From positions 186,001 to 250,000 of the forward strand of contig QJNS01000092.1 in the NCBI GenBank assembly GCA_004154925.1: 64,000 bases of DNA. The letters are read 5' to 3'. This DNA is from Monosporascus cannonballus (taxonomy: Eukaryota > Ascomycota > Sordariomycetes > Xylariales). Below the pieces are notes generated by a model. It ran no database searches. It was not told the DNA's origin and saw nothing but the letters and a program-made list of their open reading frames with translations. The translations under genes were made by a program, and so were the position numbers. Below are positions 24,455 through 35,690 of the stretch, in pieces; the stretch's first letter is position 1; each line of letters begins with the position of its first letter.

Positions 24455-25151
24455 GGCAGCTTGGTTGATCGTAGTGAGAGACACGAGTGACAGGATCCCT
24501 CAGCGGTCGACAGTGTCCTGCACTGGCGGACCTCATTTAGCGTTATGGGACTGAAGAAGGTCAACCAGGTTGAAGCGAATGACGAAAAGGTGCGGGATCT
24601 CAGATTTACGTGATATAATCCTCTCAATATGGCTGTCGATTACACATGTAAATGAATGGCCGGGACACTACTCGGGTTAACGAATGTCCCACACGTGTTA
24701 GTGCCTCGAGGTTGTTGCCGCAATTGAAAGTTGGGGGGTTCGGCATTGGCGGAGATCTTAGTTAATATGACAGGAATTCCGGGTCTTGGCAAAGGGGACC
24801 AGTGACCTGAAACCTGCCAAAACGTCCTGATCTCGTATTTATGTAAGCTCTTGCGCCGTGGAAGTACAGGACTGCAGACATGTACTTCTGTACTCAATTC
24901 AATCTCCCTGCAACATGGGAATTGCGATGCATACTGCAAAGTACCAGAAATCACCACGGGAAAGTTGCGATTCTTATAGTTCAGGATGGGCAAATTAGGC
25001 CCCAGATTGTCATCGAGATCTTAATGGCTGCGAGGTCTGGGCTCTCAACAGCATCGTATCTCGTTACGAATGGTCCGAACTGAGTCGCATCTGTATACAA
25101 CGCTTGAAGAACGAATACTTTCTGTAAGTATCGAACGCGCGCACACTATCC
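24455..25151. other. Intergenic region
   Basis: No gene supported. It holds the promoter of the SLC35F-type gene and the 3' flank of the sugar-transporter pseudogene. Confidence 0.4.
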
Positions 25152-26819
25152 TCAAGCCTGCTCAAGCTGAACGGATTCGCCGCCTCTCTTGACATCATCT
25201 GCCAGCTGTGGCATGTGTCGCGGGCGAGTCTTCCAAAACTGCCGGATGAGCACCCTCTCCATGAACAGCTTGTCAATGTCTTTCAGCGTCCCGCCACTGC
25301 CCTCGGGGATGCAGAAGAGGGAGAAGAGGAAGGCGCAGAAGGCGGTGGAGCCGAAGATGAACCCACCTTGGAGCCGAGCCCTCACGCGGCAGGTATGGGA
25401 TGTTGAAAGACACGGCGAACTGGATAGCGATGCTGGAAACGGAGTCGAGGGCGTAGGTCGCATCTCGGAGCCCGGTAGTCGAGATCTCGGCGGCAACGAC
25501 GTGCGAAAGGGGTGCCTAGCCGAGCTGGAATCCAGCACCAAACACGGCAAGCATAGCGACGATGCCTGTTCCGACGATAGTTGTCTGCGGGCCACTGTCC
25601 CGAGTCAGCCCATGGTGAAGAGCACTGCAGTTTGCAGGGCAGCGCCGGCCGCCATAAGTAGGACGTGACCGGTAATGTCAGTCAACAATTACGTCACTGG
25701 GACCACGGCAGTGTTGACAGCAATGTTCGCCGATTTCATCGCGAAAGGGCTGATAGTTCCGACCGACTTGATCAATGCCGTTACGGTACACGCTGAAGAA
25801 TCCCGACCGGTCAATCGTAAGAAGATGCTGACACAGATGACAATCAAGGCCCGCTTGAGGCTCGTTTGAAAGTCAACTAGCAACCGACACCACCCGAGGA
25901 CGTTCTAGGAAAGACGACTCACTGCCGAAGAAGATTTCCTTTAAGTTTCCCTTCTCAGGCGTCCATTGCGAGCGACGCCTTCTGTTCCTCCAGCTCCGCA
26001 TCGATTTGAGCCTGGCTAAACTTTCCCAGGCGCAAGGCCTGGAGCGACGCCCTTGCTTCCTCCTCACGCCCCTTGATAAGGAGCCAACGGGGTGACTTGT
26101 CCATGAACCAAACACCACGGGCAATAGCTGTCGGGATGATGAAGAACAGGCCGAGCGGTATACGCCACGACTTGTCACCTTCGAGCTCATTAGTGGCACG
26201 GCACATCAGCGATTGTATTAAGTTGACCGAGCTAGGCCTCGGTCGGTTTCATATCGAGATTTTTCCACCGGGTCCGGGCGAGATTTACCGGAAGACCCGA
26301 CTGATATGCACCCGCGACCAAACCCCGTACTGGGGCTAGCATCAGCTCAGACTGCAGGACAGGCACAAGGGCCAGCTCCATCCCTATGTATAAATAGGCA
26401 ACGATCCGAACGGCCAACATCTGCTGCTTGGTATATGATGTTAATAGGATGATCGCACCGACGATGGCCCAAGCACACATGGTAAACGTGCATTTCTTCC
26501 TTTCCCATCGCCGTGAGATGTAGTTTCCCGTGATGAGGCCAAATGCGAAACCGATATACGTCAGCGAGTTGAGCAGTGGGAGATAGTAGGTCTCGAGTTC
26601 GTATTGCCCGGTCCGCTCGTTGAGGACGCCGAATTTGCGGATGAAGGCATCCATCGCCTTGATTCCGTTGAAAGCACCTTGGTCCATTCCGAAGTTGGCC
26701 TGAGATAGGGCGATGAGCCCGCAAGCGTGGAGTAACCTTCCGTTAAAGCATCCGGTGGTGCGGCTTAGGCCCTTGCCCCTGTCGGTGCTGCTCATGACGA
26801 TGGCGTGGTTGTCCGCCAT
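25152..26819 (-). pseudogene. Decayed MFS sugar transporter
   Basis: Fragments of a major-facilitator sugar porter follow each other in order on the minus strand but in different frames. The N-terminus (26819-26290) has YLPLLNSLTYIGFAFGLITG and a degenerate R-R-W-E-R-K loop. Then come EGDKSWRIPLGLFFIIP (near 26170), SPRWLLIKGREEEA, the central segment LKRALIVICV with LTGRDS (25689-25883), HVVAAEISTTGLRDATYA (near 25470) and a C-terminal KDIDKLFMERVLIRQF ending in QLADDVKRGG. Disruptions seen include a frameshift near 25975, in-frame TAA (25689-25691), TGA (25605-25607) and TAG (25516-25518), and another frameshift near 25380. Several real introns also remain. With at least five lesions the gene is very probably dead. 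Intact relatives import hexoses or related sugars. Confidence 0.8.
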
Positions 26820-28436
26820 TTTGTATGAGATAGACGAAGCGCAACTCGAAAGCGAGCAATGAGCTTCACGGTGTTATAGAGGAGCAGAACCACGTGTCGA
26901 TTGACCTTGATATCGAGGAGGTATTCAGAGGTTTTGTACCTTGTCCATTATTGATGCGAGATGTCCGAAAATGATACAATCCCAGATGAAGACCACATCG
27001 ATCTTAGCTAGTCACGCAGATTTACCAAGATCGCGGAGAAATGGTCCAATTTATGCTTGTGGAAAAGCGTAGAGACGATCGGGGGTGAAGCGGATGATTG
27101 GGGGACCGCGAGATGGAAGTAGTAGTATCAGGCCAGAAAAGGGGCAAGCTTAAATGGACGGGGAAAACGGGGAGAAGTGGACGTCCCGGGCCACACCCCC
27201 ATAGTCGATTGGGTCGAGACCCGCTTCACACCACAACCCCATAGTGCGGTTGGCATGCAGCGGCGATTCACCATCGTTACCGATTCTTGCGAATCCGCAT
27301 TGAACTATCAGCCCCAAGTTTCTCGGGTAAGGATACCTACGGTAGTTTAAAGTTCCGACCCGCAGTAGCCGCAGCCAAGAAATCCGGCTCCTCTGACGGC
27401 AAGAAAAAGACCGTGGTGCTGGACCAATTCATACGCGTTATCTGTAGAAGTGGCCCCTGGAAAGCCTGTTCAGGGGCCTGGACATGCTACCGCTATGTAG
27501 ATTGGGAGACTCGTTCTCGCCTCGACAGAAGTGTATATTTGCTGTAGTCTTATACAATCAAGCGATTTAGAACTAGTGCTAGCGATGCTCTCGCTTTCTG
27601 TCGCCTCGACGTGCCTCATTTGTATCGCATGATTCACACAAAAGGCTTGCATAGTGATATTCTAACAGCTCGAGCGGTCTTTCCGTTCTTTTCGCATCAA
27701 GTGCGACTGGCGACGAGTACAAGCCATTTGTATGTAGAACTAGGCGTCTACTGGGCGAAGCGCGTACCTCTCGAGGGCCTACACAAAGAAAAGACAGTGT
27801 ATGTCGACAATAGACGGTTCGAGAGGCCCGATGCGCTTCTTCGCAGCTTGATAGTATGCCTCGGCCGCTGCGCCATCATCGTGGCTGAATAGGAAAGCAC
27901 CGGCGTCTCCTATTCCAGAATGCGAGCCACGGGTAATGCCCTACTGTGGCTTCCACGGTCGCGAGTAACATGGAAATGCGCAGGCGAGCAACTGGAACTG
28001 GAGTAGCGATGGAGTTGTGGGAGTAGATGGAGTTGCTGGCAAAGCGTACCATGAAGCACGAAGATGCATCCCACTTCAAGCCATTCGCGGCAGCGTCCTT
28101 TCCGTATGATATCAGATGCTCCTTCTCCAGGATGGGGTTCCGTTGGTGCATATGAGTCGAGACTTCGCATCCTGCAGGTACGTGACCAAGAAATGCGGCT
28201 TTAGATGTTTTCGGCGGCTCATGTTTCGGCTGCCGCTGCTGGTGATGGTTGGCGCGGGCAGCGGGTGCAGCGACGGTGACGGCGGCGGGCCGGTTGGCGA
28301 TCTCCTCGTTTTGCCGATCGATGCGGTGCTGCAGCCAAGTCCTCGGCGTTCTCGACCGTCGAGTCGTCCCACTTAGCGCAGCAGTTTGGACTTCTCGCGG
28401 CCAGTCTTCGTCCGGAAGCTCTCGAAGGCGGCCAGT
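26820..28436. other. Gene-free stretch with unassigned frames
   Basis: The left part is the former promoter of the sugar transporter and has two copies of a CCCCATAGT-containing motif. The right part (27876-28372) has minus-strand frames with some coding character, but none was recognised. They may belong to the neighbouring transposase relic or to another dead gene. Confidence 0.35.
27191..27245. repeat. Pair of near-identical 15-bp motifs 40 bp apart
   Basis: CCACACCCCCATAGT at 27191-27205 and CCACAACCCCATAGT at 27231-27245 differ at one base and lie about 370-425 bp upstream of the pseudogene's ATG. They could be paired regulator-binding sites. No regulator is known to me for this motif. 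Confidence 0.5.
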
Positions 28437-28643
28437 CTAACCATTTCTACCGCTGCAACCCTGCAGCCCCCGCTTTTTTGGGAGGGGGAGAACTGAAGGG
28501 CCGGCTGGGCCTAAAAATGCTGTGAAGCGACCTGACTCAAGTTCAGGCGCAAAAGATCGCGGTGGTGGCAAAATCCTAAAATTTGACTCGTCAAGTGGCT
28601 CGAATGCCCGTCCATCAGCGGGAGCCTTGTGTGACCACGGGAT

Positions 28644-28811
28644 GGTTGTAGGGTGGAAGACTTTGCTCACCCACTCGAATCCCAGCTCGTGATCAGGGTA
28701 CCCATTCGGGCTGGTTGCGAAGACTGTTCGATCCATGGAAGAGCTCATGTCCAGAGGAATCCAGCTGTTTCGATGGCTCCGAGCTTTCCATATCGCGAAC
28801 GGAGGGATCAC
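28644..28811 (-). mobile_element. Fragment of a pogo/Fot1-type DDE transposase
   Basis: A minus-strand frame (28437-29009) contains a short block typical of the DDE_1 domain of pogo/Fot1 transposases. VIPPFAIWKARSH is followed by SPNGYPDHELGFEWV and then VFHPTT; intact elements have a PPF-I-KGK-H block and an S-NGW-NELGLEWL-FDP-T block at this spacing. The flanking parts of the frame do not match, the downstream LLILDGHGSH-like block is missing, and no full-length open frame or inverted repeat was found. This is a small, heavily eroded relic. Confidence 0.6.
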
Positions 28812-29009
28812 AGTGCTAGTGCTGAAATCTCTGGCATAGCGGGACGAAAGCGTTCTCTTCGACGCCGGGTAAAAGAGTGCCACTAGCACATGGGAGAGCG
28901 TAATCGGGGAGAGTCGCGGCGGCGTCCGACTCGAGGAGAAAAGACTGGATTTTGGCATCCTCCTCCTCGATGGTCCCCTTAAAGACTGACTAGCGGAGGA
29001 TAGACTCAC

Positions 29010-30612
29010 ACCATGTCGCCATGTAAGGCGAACAAGGGAGACTGAGGCTGCGGCGGTAGAACAGAAGCTGGCGGTGGACAGCCCTCATCTGTTGCCCTTG
29101 CCCAGATTGTGGGACAGGGAGCGGAGGCATCTGTGAAGGAGCACGCTATAGGCGTGGAGGCCTGCTGCTGCTTGTGGTGCTCATGTTGTTGAGGTTGTTG
29201 CAGCATCTGCTTCAGCTCCCCCAGGCTGTTCAGGTCGTGCTCTCCGAGCTCAATTACATAATTCGATAGACCCCCGCTGGCCCCAGAAGAGATGTCGTCC
29301 TCCTCGCCGTCGTCATCGTAGACGGACTTAGCCTGGTGGTAGCGACGGAATCCACATGTTTGGTCTCGCAGTGTCACACTGTCTTGCGCAACCAGTAGAA
29401 TTGCCAGACAGTGGTCGCTCGCTTCCTGCGAGTAAACGATGCGGTGGTTAGTTGCATTCTCCTGGAGCTGGGCTCACGTATCGCATCTAGTTCGCCGTCC
29501 GGCGCCCTGCTACTGGGTGTCAGGCCCGGGGTCGCGGCAGGCTCATCTGCTCCACCTGGAGCATGGCTCATCGTCTCCGGTCGTGTTTTCCAGTAGGCTG
29601 ATCAGTCTGGGGGGACGTGGGGAGGCGGAGAACATGGCGGGGAAAGAGGAAGCAAGGACAGATGATCAAGAAATGTAATCCCGACAAGGTGAACGGTTGG
29701 CCCGTGGACCTGGCCGTCCGCTCCCTATCTGCCAATTGGACCCGACTCTGTAGACGTAGTGGGCTCTGTCTCCACTACCCAGATCCCCACAATCGAGCAG
29801 AACTTTGGAGGAGTTCGTTCCCTTGGCTGCCTTGGGTAGGCAGACTCTGGACAATATAATTGGGCCACCTCTAACCACGAAGGAGTATTCAATTGCTATT
29901 TTTGTCTTCATATATTTTAGGAGAGCACTGTTAATGAAGCAGCAAATTACAGCTTTTCATTTTTAGGATTAAAATAAATAAATATCCTTCTTGGTCGGAT
30001 ATGGATTATTCAACTTTCTATATTTTAACTGCTGCGTACAGTTCAGGCCAGCCCAACCATTTTGTTCAGAGCCCTTTCGGGGTATATTTTGTGGTTGCTG
30101 TCGATTCCCCCAGATATAACTAACTACCTATCGGCAACTCCCCCCTACCTCCGCGTTTCCCGTTACCCATCAATATGCATGCAAGAAGCAGGCGACAATC
30201 TTAGCATTGATAGTGCGGAGGCCCAAGTGATCGGCTAGAGTTATAATGTAGGTACATAAAAGACCTATCACCTGGTCAAGGAAAGGGTCCATTACTATGT
30301 AATCGGAAGACGCTCCATTTGCGGTGGTGATGGCTTTGCTGTTCAGCATGCCTGTGCTGGGAAGCCGGCAATTGGCTACAAATAATGGAGGAGTGGCAAA
30401 AACGCATATTAATCCGGTCAGGCAGATCGTAAGGCTCCGTGTCAACTTTGCTCGAGACATTCAGCTTGTCTCCGGACAACATCACTCCGTCAATGGTTAA
30501 AGCTGAGGCGTCGGCACCCCCTTGAACCTTCAATCACTCCTTCATTTGTCTACCTCCTTGCTTCTATCGGCGTGTATTTAAACGGTGGGGCTACTATGTA
30601 GAACTGTCGGCC
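29010..30612. other. Unassigned stretch with AT-rich part
   Basis: Minus-strand frames at 29006-29377 and 29374-29571 have biased composition (Gln/His-rich, acidic) and could be exons of an unrecognised or dead gene; no family was identified. The segment about 29880-30040 is AT-rich. The right end is the promoter of the NACHT gene. Confidence 0.35.
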
Positions 30613-33600
30613 ATGGATCCCATAACCGCGTTTAGCTTAGCCGCCAATGTCTGCCAATTCGTCGAATTCACCGTCAAAGTCGTTTCAAAGGGCAATAAGC
30701 TGCACAGCAGCCCTAATGATCTGCTCGTTGAGCATGCCGACCTGTACGCAACCAGCCGGAATGTCATCGATCTCAACAATCGGCTAGTAGCGTCTGCCAA
30801 AGAACATTCCCAACACGTCGGCTCTTTAGCTACTGAATTCGATGATGAGATTGAAAGAGCCTGCAAAGCCATGAACCATGTCGCTAGCGATCTCTTGAAG
30901 GTCCTTGACGATCTCAGAATGCCATCACACAAGGGCCGGTGGAGAAGCATGCGCCAAGCCGTCAAGGCCATGATTGGAAAAAGTGCAGTTGACAAGATGA
31001 AAAATGAACTCACCGTTCAACGACGGAGGTTAGAGACGGCTCTCTTATCTTCGCTGTGGTGAGTCGAAGGTTCTTAATCGTAATTTCTAAAGACGCGCTC
31101 TTACTTATTAGGGCAAAATTGGACCTATTCTTGTCCACCGAAGGCGGCAAGCAGGGGAAAGAATACGTTGTGCCATTTCCTCCCGAAACACGAAAGAGCA
31201 CTGTTCGTCTCCTTTTCGACTCAAGTGAAGCAGAGCCGCCTCCTTGGCAGACCAATCTTGTCAACAAAGTCCTACAGAACTTCTGGAAACCTGAAGAGAA
31301 AGGGCACGTCGCAATGTTCTCCGAAGAAATCTCGTCCACGGTTGAGTGCCAGTGCAGACGTCAGCGTCAAGACCAAATCATCCGCCAAATCCATTTTGAA
31401 GACATGTCAGATCGTGAATACAGGATTCCTGCGGCGCATCAAGACACATTTCATTGGATATTTGCTGGTCCAAATGAGCGACATGCCCGCAGGTGGTGTC
31501 TCTTTGCTCCATGGCTGCAAAGCGCCGAGAAGCTTTACTGGATCACTGGGAAACCGGGCTCTGGCAAGTCCACCTTGATGAAATATCTAAGTCGACATCC
31601 TCAAATGCGGCGGAGCCTCTCGGGTTGGTCGAAAAATCTGCCACTTGTTACTGCACATTTCTACTTTTGGAATTCCGGTTCCCAGGCGCAGATGTCCCTC
31701 GAGGGCTTTTATCGAACCGCCATCCACGCAATCTTATCGAAGCTACCACAGTGGGTGCCGGAAGTTCTCCCCAATCGCTGGGCGAATTCGAGCCTTTTTG
31801 GACAGGACATGCGCGATTGGACAATCCAGGAACTCCAAGAAGCGTTCCAGAAGCTTCTTAAGAAAAGCGGTCACTCTTACCGACTTTGCCTCTTCATCGA
31901 CGGCTTGGATGAGTACGGAGGTGACCATAGCTCGCTCGTGGAAGAGCTGTCACACATCATGGCAGTCCATGACGTGAAGCTGTGCGTCGCGAGCAGACCA
32001 TGGCCGGTTTTTGAACGCGCCTTCTCCACAGGAGCTCATCTCATGCTTCAAGATCTCACATTTCCCGATATTGTTCGATTCACTTGGAGCAAATTGCACA
32101 ACCACAGAGGATTTCAAAATCTCGTTGCGCTGGAGACAGATTATGCAGGAAACCTCATACTCGACATTGCCGACAAGGCTGAAGGCGTTTTTCTATGGGT
32201 CGACCTCGTCACCAAGTCCTTGCTGCAAGGTCTAACCAATGCTGACCGTGTGGCTGATCTCCAACGACGCCTCGAGGAGCTTCCGGCCGGCCTGGAAGAA
32301 CTCTACTCGAAGATGTTCGACAGCATCGACCCCTTTTACATGGCCCACGCCTCCAGGTATCTTCAGATAGCGAGCGCAGCCACTGGCCAACTTTCCGCAC
32401 TGACCTTCTATTTCGCGGATGAGGAAGACGCGGACCATAGTCTTGCTATTGAACCAGGTCCGCTTACGGAACCACAGCGCCAGGCAAGGTACGAAGCCAT
32501 TAAAACCCGACTCAACGCCTGTTGTAGGGGCTTTTTGGAGATTCCAAATCCAGCTCCGACATATGATCCGGATTACGTCCCGGGACAGGAGACCAGAAGC
32601 CCCGCAAGCCCGTCCTCAGTAGCTATGGACCTGGACCATTACGACCCGGCGGTTGATCTAGATCCAGACATTGATATGGGTGCGGATCCGGTGTCGGTCG
32701 GGCACGGAGACGAGCAGCAAACCAATGTAGCCAAATTCGAAGAAGACGTGGTCGAAAACTTCGCAACTAGAATTGGCATCGAAGTCAAACCTATGACGGT
32801 AATACCAGAGCCTGACCGGAAAGTCACTTATCTCCATCGTACTGCCAAGGATTTCTTAGAGAGCCCGAAGATTCGTGCACGTATACTGTCTATGTCGCCT
32901 CCGGGTTTCAACCCATATCCGTCAATTTTGGATGCCTTTCTTCTGCTAATGAAGACTCTCCCTTTGGAAAAGATTGACCAACCGACCCTCTGGCATATGG
33001 TTAGGCAATCCTTGGGATTTGCAGCACTGGCGGATTCTGCCACTGAGGTTTCGCTTACGAGACACCTCGATGAACTGGATAGGACTGCGTCTCGCATGTT
33101 CCACAATCATAATTTGTGTGAAGAGGATCGCCATTGGACAACCACTCGATGGACTTCTACCGATGCTCGGCAGGAGGTCGGATTCCTCTCACTGGCAGCA
33201 GAATTCAATCTCAAGAGATATATCATGTCCAAGATTGAACTGGGCATGTCGATATTCCAGTCGGGAAACGGCCGCCCACTTCTGGATTACGTTGTTGAAG
33301 ACTACGCAAACTATCCATCCTTAAGCGAGCCATCGGGAATCGAAGGGGTAACCTTACCGAGTTTACGCATCATCAAGGCTCTCCTGGCCCGAGGAGAGGA
33401 CCCAAACTTTCGATTTAATGACTCGACGACGTGGGAGAGGGTTCTTGATGGCGCCTCGAATGCTGCGCGCGCCCGAGAAATGGATGACACTCCAAGACAA
33501 GCCATAATGAGCCATTGGGCGGATATTATTGAGGCTTTCATTACACATGATGCAGACCCTTTAATGAACCGCAATTCGCCGCTGGGCTCTAGAATTAGGG

Positions 33601-34226
33601 AGATATTGGGACATATGACGCCTCAGAGAGCCAAAGATTTGGAGAAGCGGTTAAAACAAACCAAACGGAGGTGGTCGACGCTCGGGAAATTCATCACTCC
33701 ACGTAACTGGAAGTTGGAGAAACCAACCTTTGAGACAACATCGCTTCCGGTACTAAACCGGTTGGATACGGCAACTGTGTCTCCGGTTGAATGGTCAGAA
33801 TTTTCCCGGTTAGCCCCCAGCGGGTGTGCGGACTCTACGGAGACCAGCAGCTTTAAAGTCAAGTACCGCCGCCCTGGTGTTTCCCGTTTTGTGGTCCAAA
33901 ATCCACCAACGCCTCCGCCTGATGTTAGACTTTCTCTCCCATTTCAGCATGAAGATACGCCCCATAGAACGCACCCTAGTATAATGTCGGTGCCGGTCCC
34001 TTGGACAGAAACGGAGGCTCAGAGTCTATCGCCTCCGCAAGATGGAGCGAATCAACTACTGTCGCCGTCAAACATCGACTTTTTAGAACGCCTGTATCAG
34101 TTGAAACACCACTGGAACCCGACCCTGATGCGAAGCGTCGCAAAGCGCCAACGGATACTATTCTCCGCCGTAATGGTAATGGCTTCACAGTTTGTATTAC
34201 CTTTCGTTCAAAAGCTAACACTTTAG
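30613..34226 (+). CDS. NACHT-domain STAND (NLR-like) protein
   Basis: Two exons, 30613-31058 and 31112-34226 (53-bp intron), encode 1186 residues. The N-terminal 150 residues (MDPITAFSLAANVCQFVEFT...) match the helical N-terminal effector domain common in fungal STAND proteins. The NACHT NTPase follows: P-loop GKPGSGKST at about residues 295-303, Walker B LCLFIDGLDEYGG at about 407-419, and a sensor-like VASRPWPVFE near 441. A winged-helix or DUF7791-like region includes FLWVDLVTKSLLQGL and YLHRTAKDFLESP. The remaining 400 residues show no WD40, ankyrin or TPR repeats. Such proteins control heterokaryon incompatibility and immune-like responses in fungi. A specific role here is inference. All catalytic motifs look intact, in contrast with the decayed genes around it. 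Confidence 0.88.
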
Positions 34227-34948
34227 AAGAACTGGTATATAAATCAATCATCGGTTGATGCTGGTAGTGTCTCACCGCTTACTCCTACCGCGCGAGACCC
34301 CCCGCCATTGTTGACATCGGTTGTGCAGCCTGGGAGGACGACTTTGCACCAGACGACCACGTCACCACATTTACCAGAGGACATTATGCGACCAAGCCAT
34401 ACGGGCGATAAAGATTCAGAAGTGGATTCAATCCGTGCAGGCATCGCCGCGACGCATCTCACAGGTAGTAAAGACGGCTCAAGTGGAGTCATCCAAGAAC
34501 CTGAAGTCCCAGTCGGCATTCCTCGGGCGCTCGCCCCATATCTCTCAGGGCAGGACACCGGAACACATTGTGATAGGCCAACAAAGAGGCTGCCATAGAG
34601 GCCGCACATCTCGAGCGGGAATGCGACACGGCGTCCTGTACGCCCACGTCCCATCCATCCCATATATAGAGGATGAGTAGAAAGCGCGAGGGCCCAGAAT
34701 CCAGAGAGGGCGACGCCCAGGATACTTACCACTAGAATTGGCGAATCCTCTATGAGCCAGAAGGCGTGCAGCATGGTTCCTCAGAGCCTAGTGGTGATTC
34801 CCATTCTCGACCAGCCAGTTGTCAAATGACCCGACCTGTCATTACAGTTCAATCCTATGGATTCAGACAATCACGCGAATTTGAAATCTCCTTGAAAATC
34901 CCTGTCTTGTTCAGCATGTGGCAATGACCCTATCAAACAAGGTCGACA
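34227..34948. other. 3' flank of the NACHT gene
   Basis: Frames on both strands (34308-34598 plus, 34244-34774 minus) show no recognisable domain. The plus frame directly after the NACHT stop could be a former extension, but nothing supports this strongly. Confidence 0.3.
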
Positions 34949-35690
34949 AGGCTCACCCTTTCCTGTAAAGCTAGCCGCTATCTTAACAAGCCTGCCTGGC
35001 ATGCTGATCATGGGGGAAGGTCCTGCGGGTAGATGCCTCTCTTGGAAACGGCCACCCTCTTTCAAGGCTTCAATCATAGCCTGCTAGCCGGCTAACGGCA
35101 ATCCAATGTCACCTCGCAAAAAGACGTACACCAAGTCAATCTCCTGGGGTGCGGGCGTGCTCCCGTACGTAGCAAGAGCAGACCTCGAGTGACTCGGGAG
35201 GAGCCACCCGTCCCGTTCTTCTTCTGGGAGGTCGTTGTAGATGACATGTCCAATATCATGATGAGCGAAATCAAGTATCTAGTGCGTTCAAGTTGTCTTG
35301 GTCAGAATATTAGCGGTTGTGCCACGTAGTAACACCATGGCAGAAGCTCAATATGCCCACTCCCCACGAGCGAATTCACCCCAGATAACATGAAGGCCGC
35401 CGCGTAGACGACGGCGTTGACACCGCCGCTTAAACCCTGCTCCAGCCTGTCGTTGAGGCCAAGGCCACTCAAAGCATCTGTCGTCACTGGGCACCCCCCG
35501 TCGAGTGCGCAAGGGAGGTGATTTCATTTCAGTCATCGACAAGCCGCCGTTCAGTGGCCTCGGTGGGCTGAATGTCCGTCTCGGTGGTAGCCGGGTCTCT
35601 GTCGGTAGAAGAGGATGGCAGCATCGTGACATCGCTGGTTTCGTCCACTGAATTGGCTGCATGGAGAAGTAGAGTATGAAACAAGACAAG
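34949..35690 (-). pseudogene. Broken alpha/beta-hydrolase
   Basis: Minus-strand pieces line up with small fungal alpha/beta-hydrolases of the salicylate-esterase-like type but lie in different frames. A nucleophile-elbow-like HSTGG is encoded at about 35495-35507. It is followed in another frame by TDALSGLGLNDRLEQGLSGG and NAVVYAAAFML (35340-35480). The segment YNDLPEEERDGW starts near 35240 and is followed by DLVYVFLRGDIGLP. An in-frame TAG (35084-35086) separates this from QAMIEALKEGGRF. The last block, AGPSPMISMPGRLV, sits where intact enzymes have the catalytic His in a GHSP motif; here the His is replaced by Pro. Frameshifts, a stop and loss of the catalytic His argue for a dead gene. 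The N-terminal part is barely recognisable. Confidence 0.65.

Noticed and set aside
29006..29571. Possible two-exon minus-strand gene (Gln/His-rich)
   Set aside because: The splice phases tried did not join the two frames, and no domain could be recognised; left as unassigned.
34244..34774. 176-codon minus-strand frame downstream of the NACHT gene
   Set aside because: Partly hydrophobic but with no family match and no link to the adjoining hydrolase remnant.
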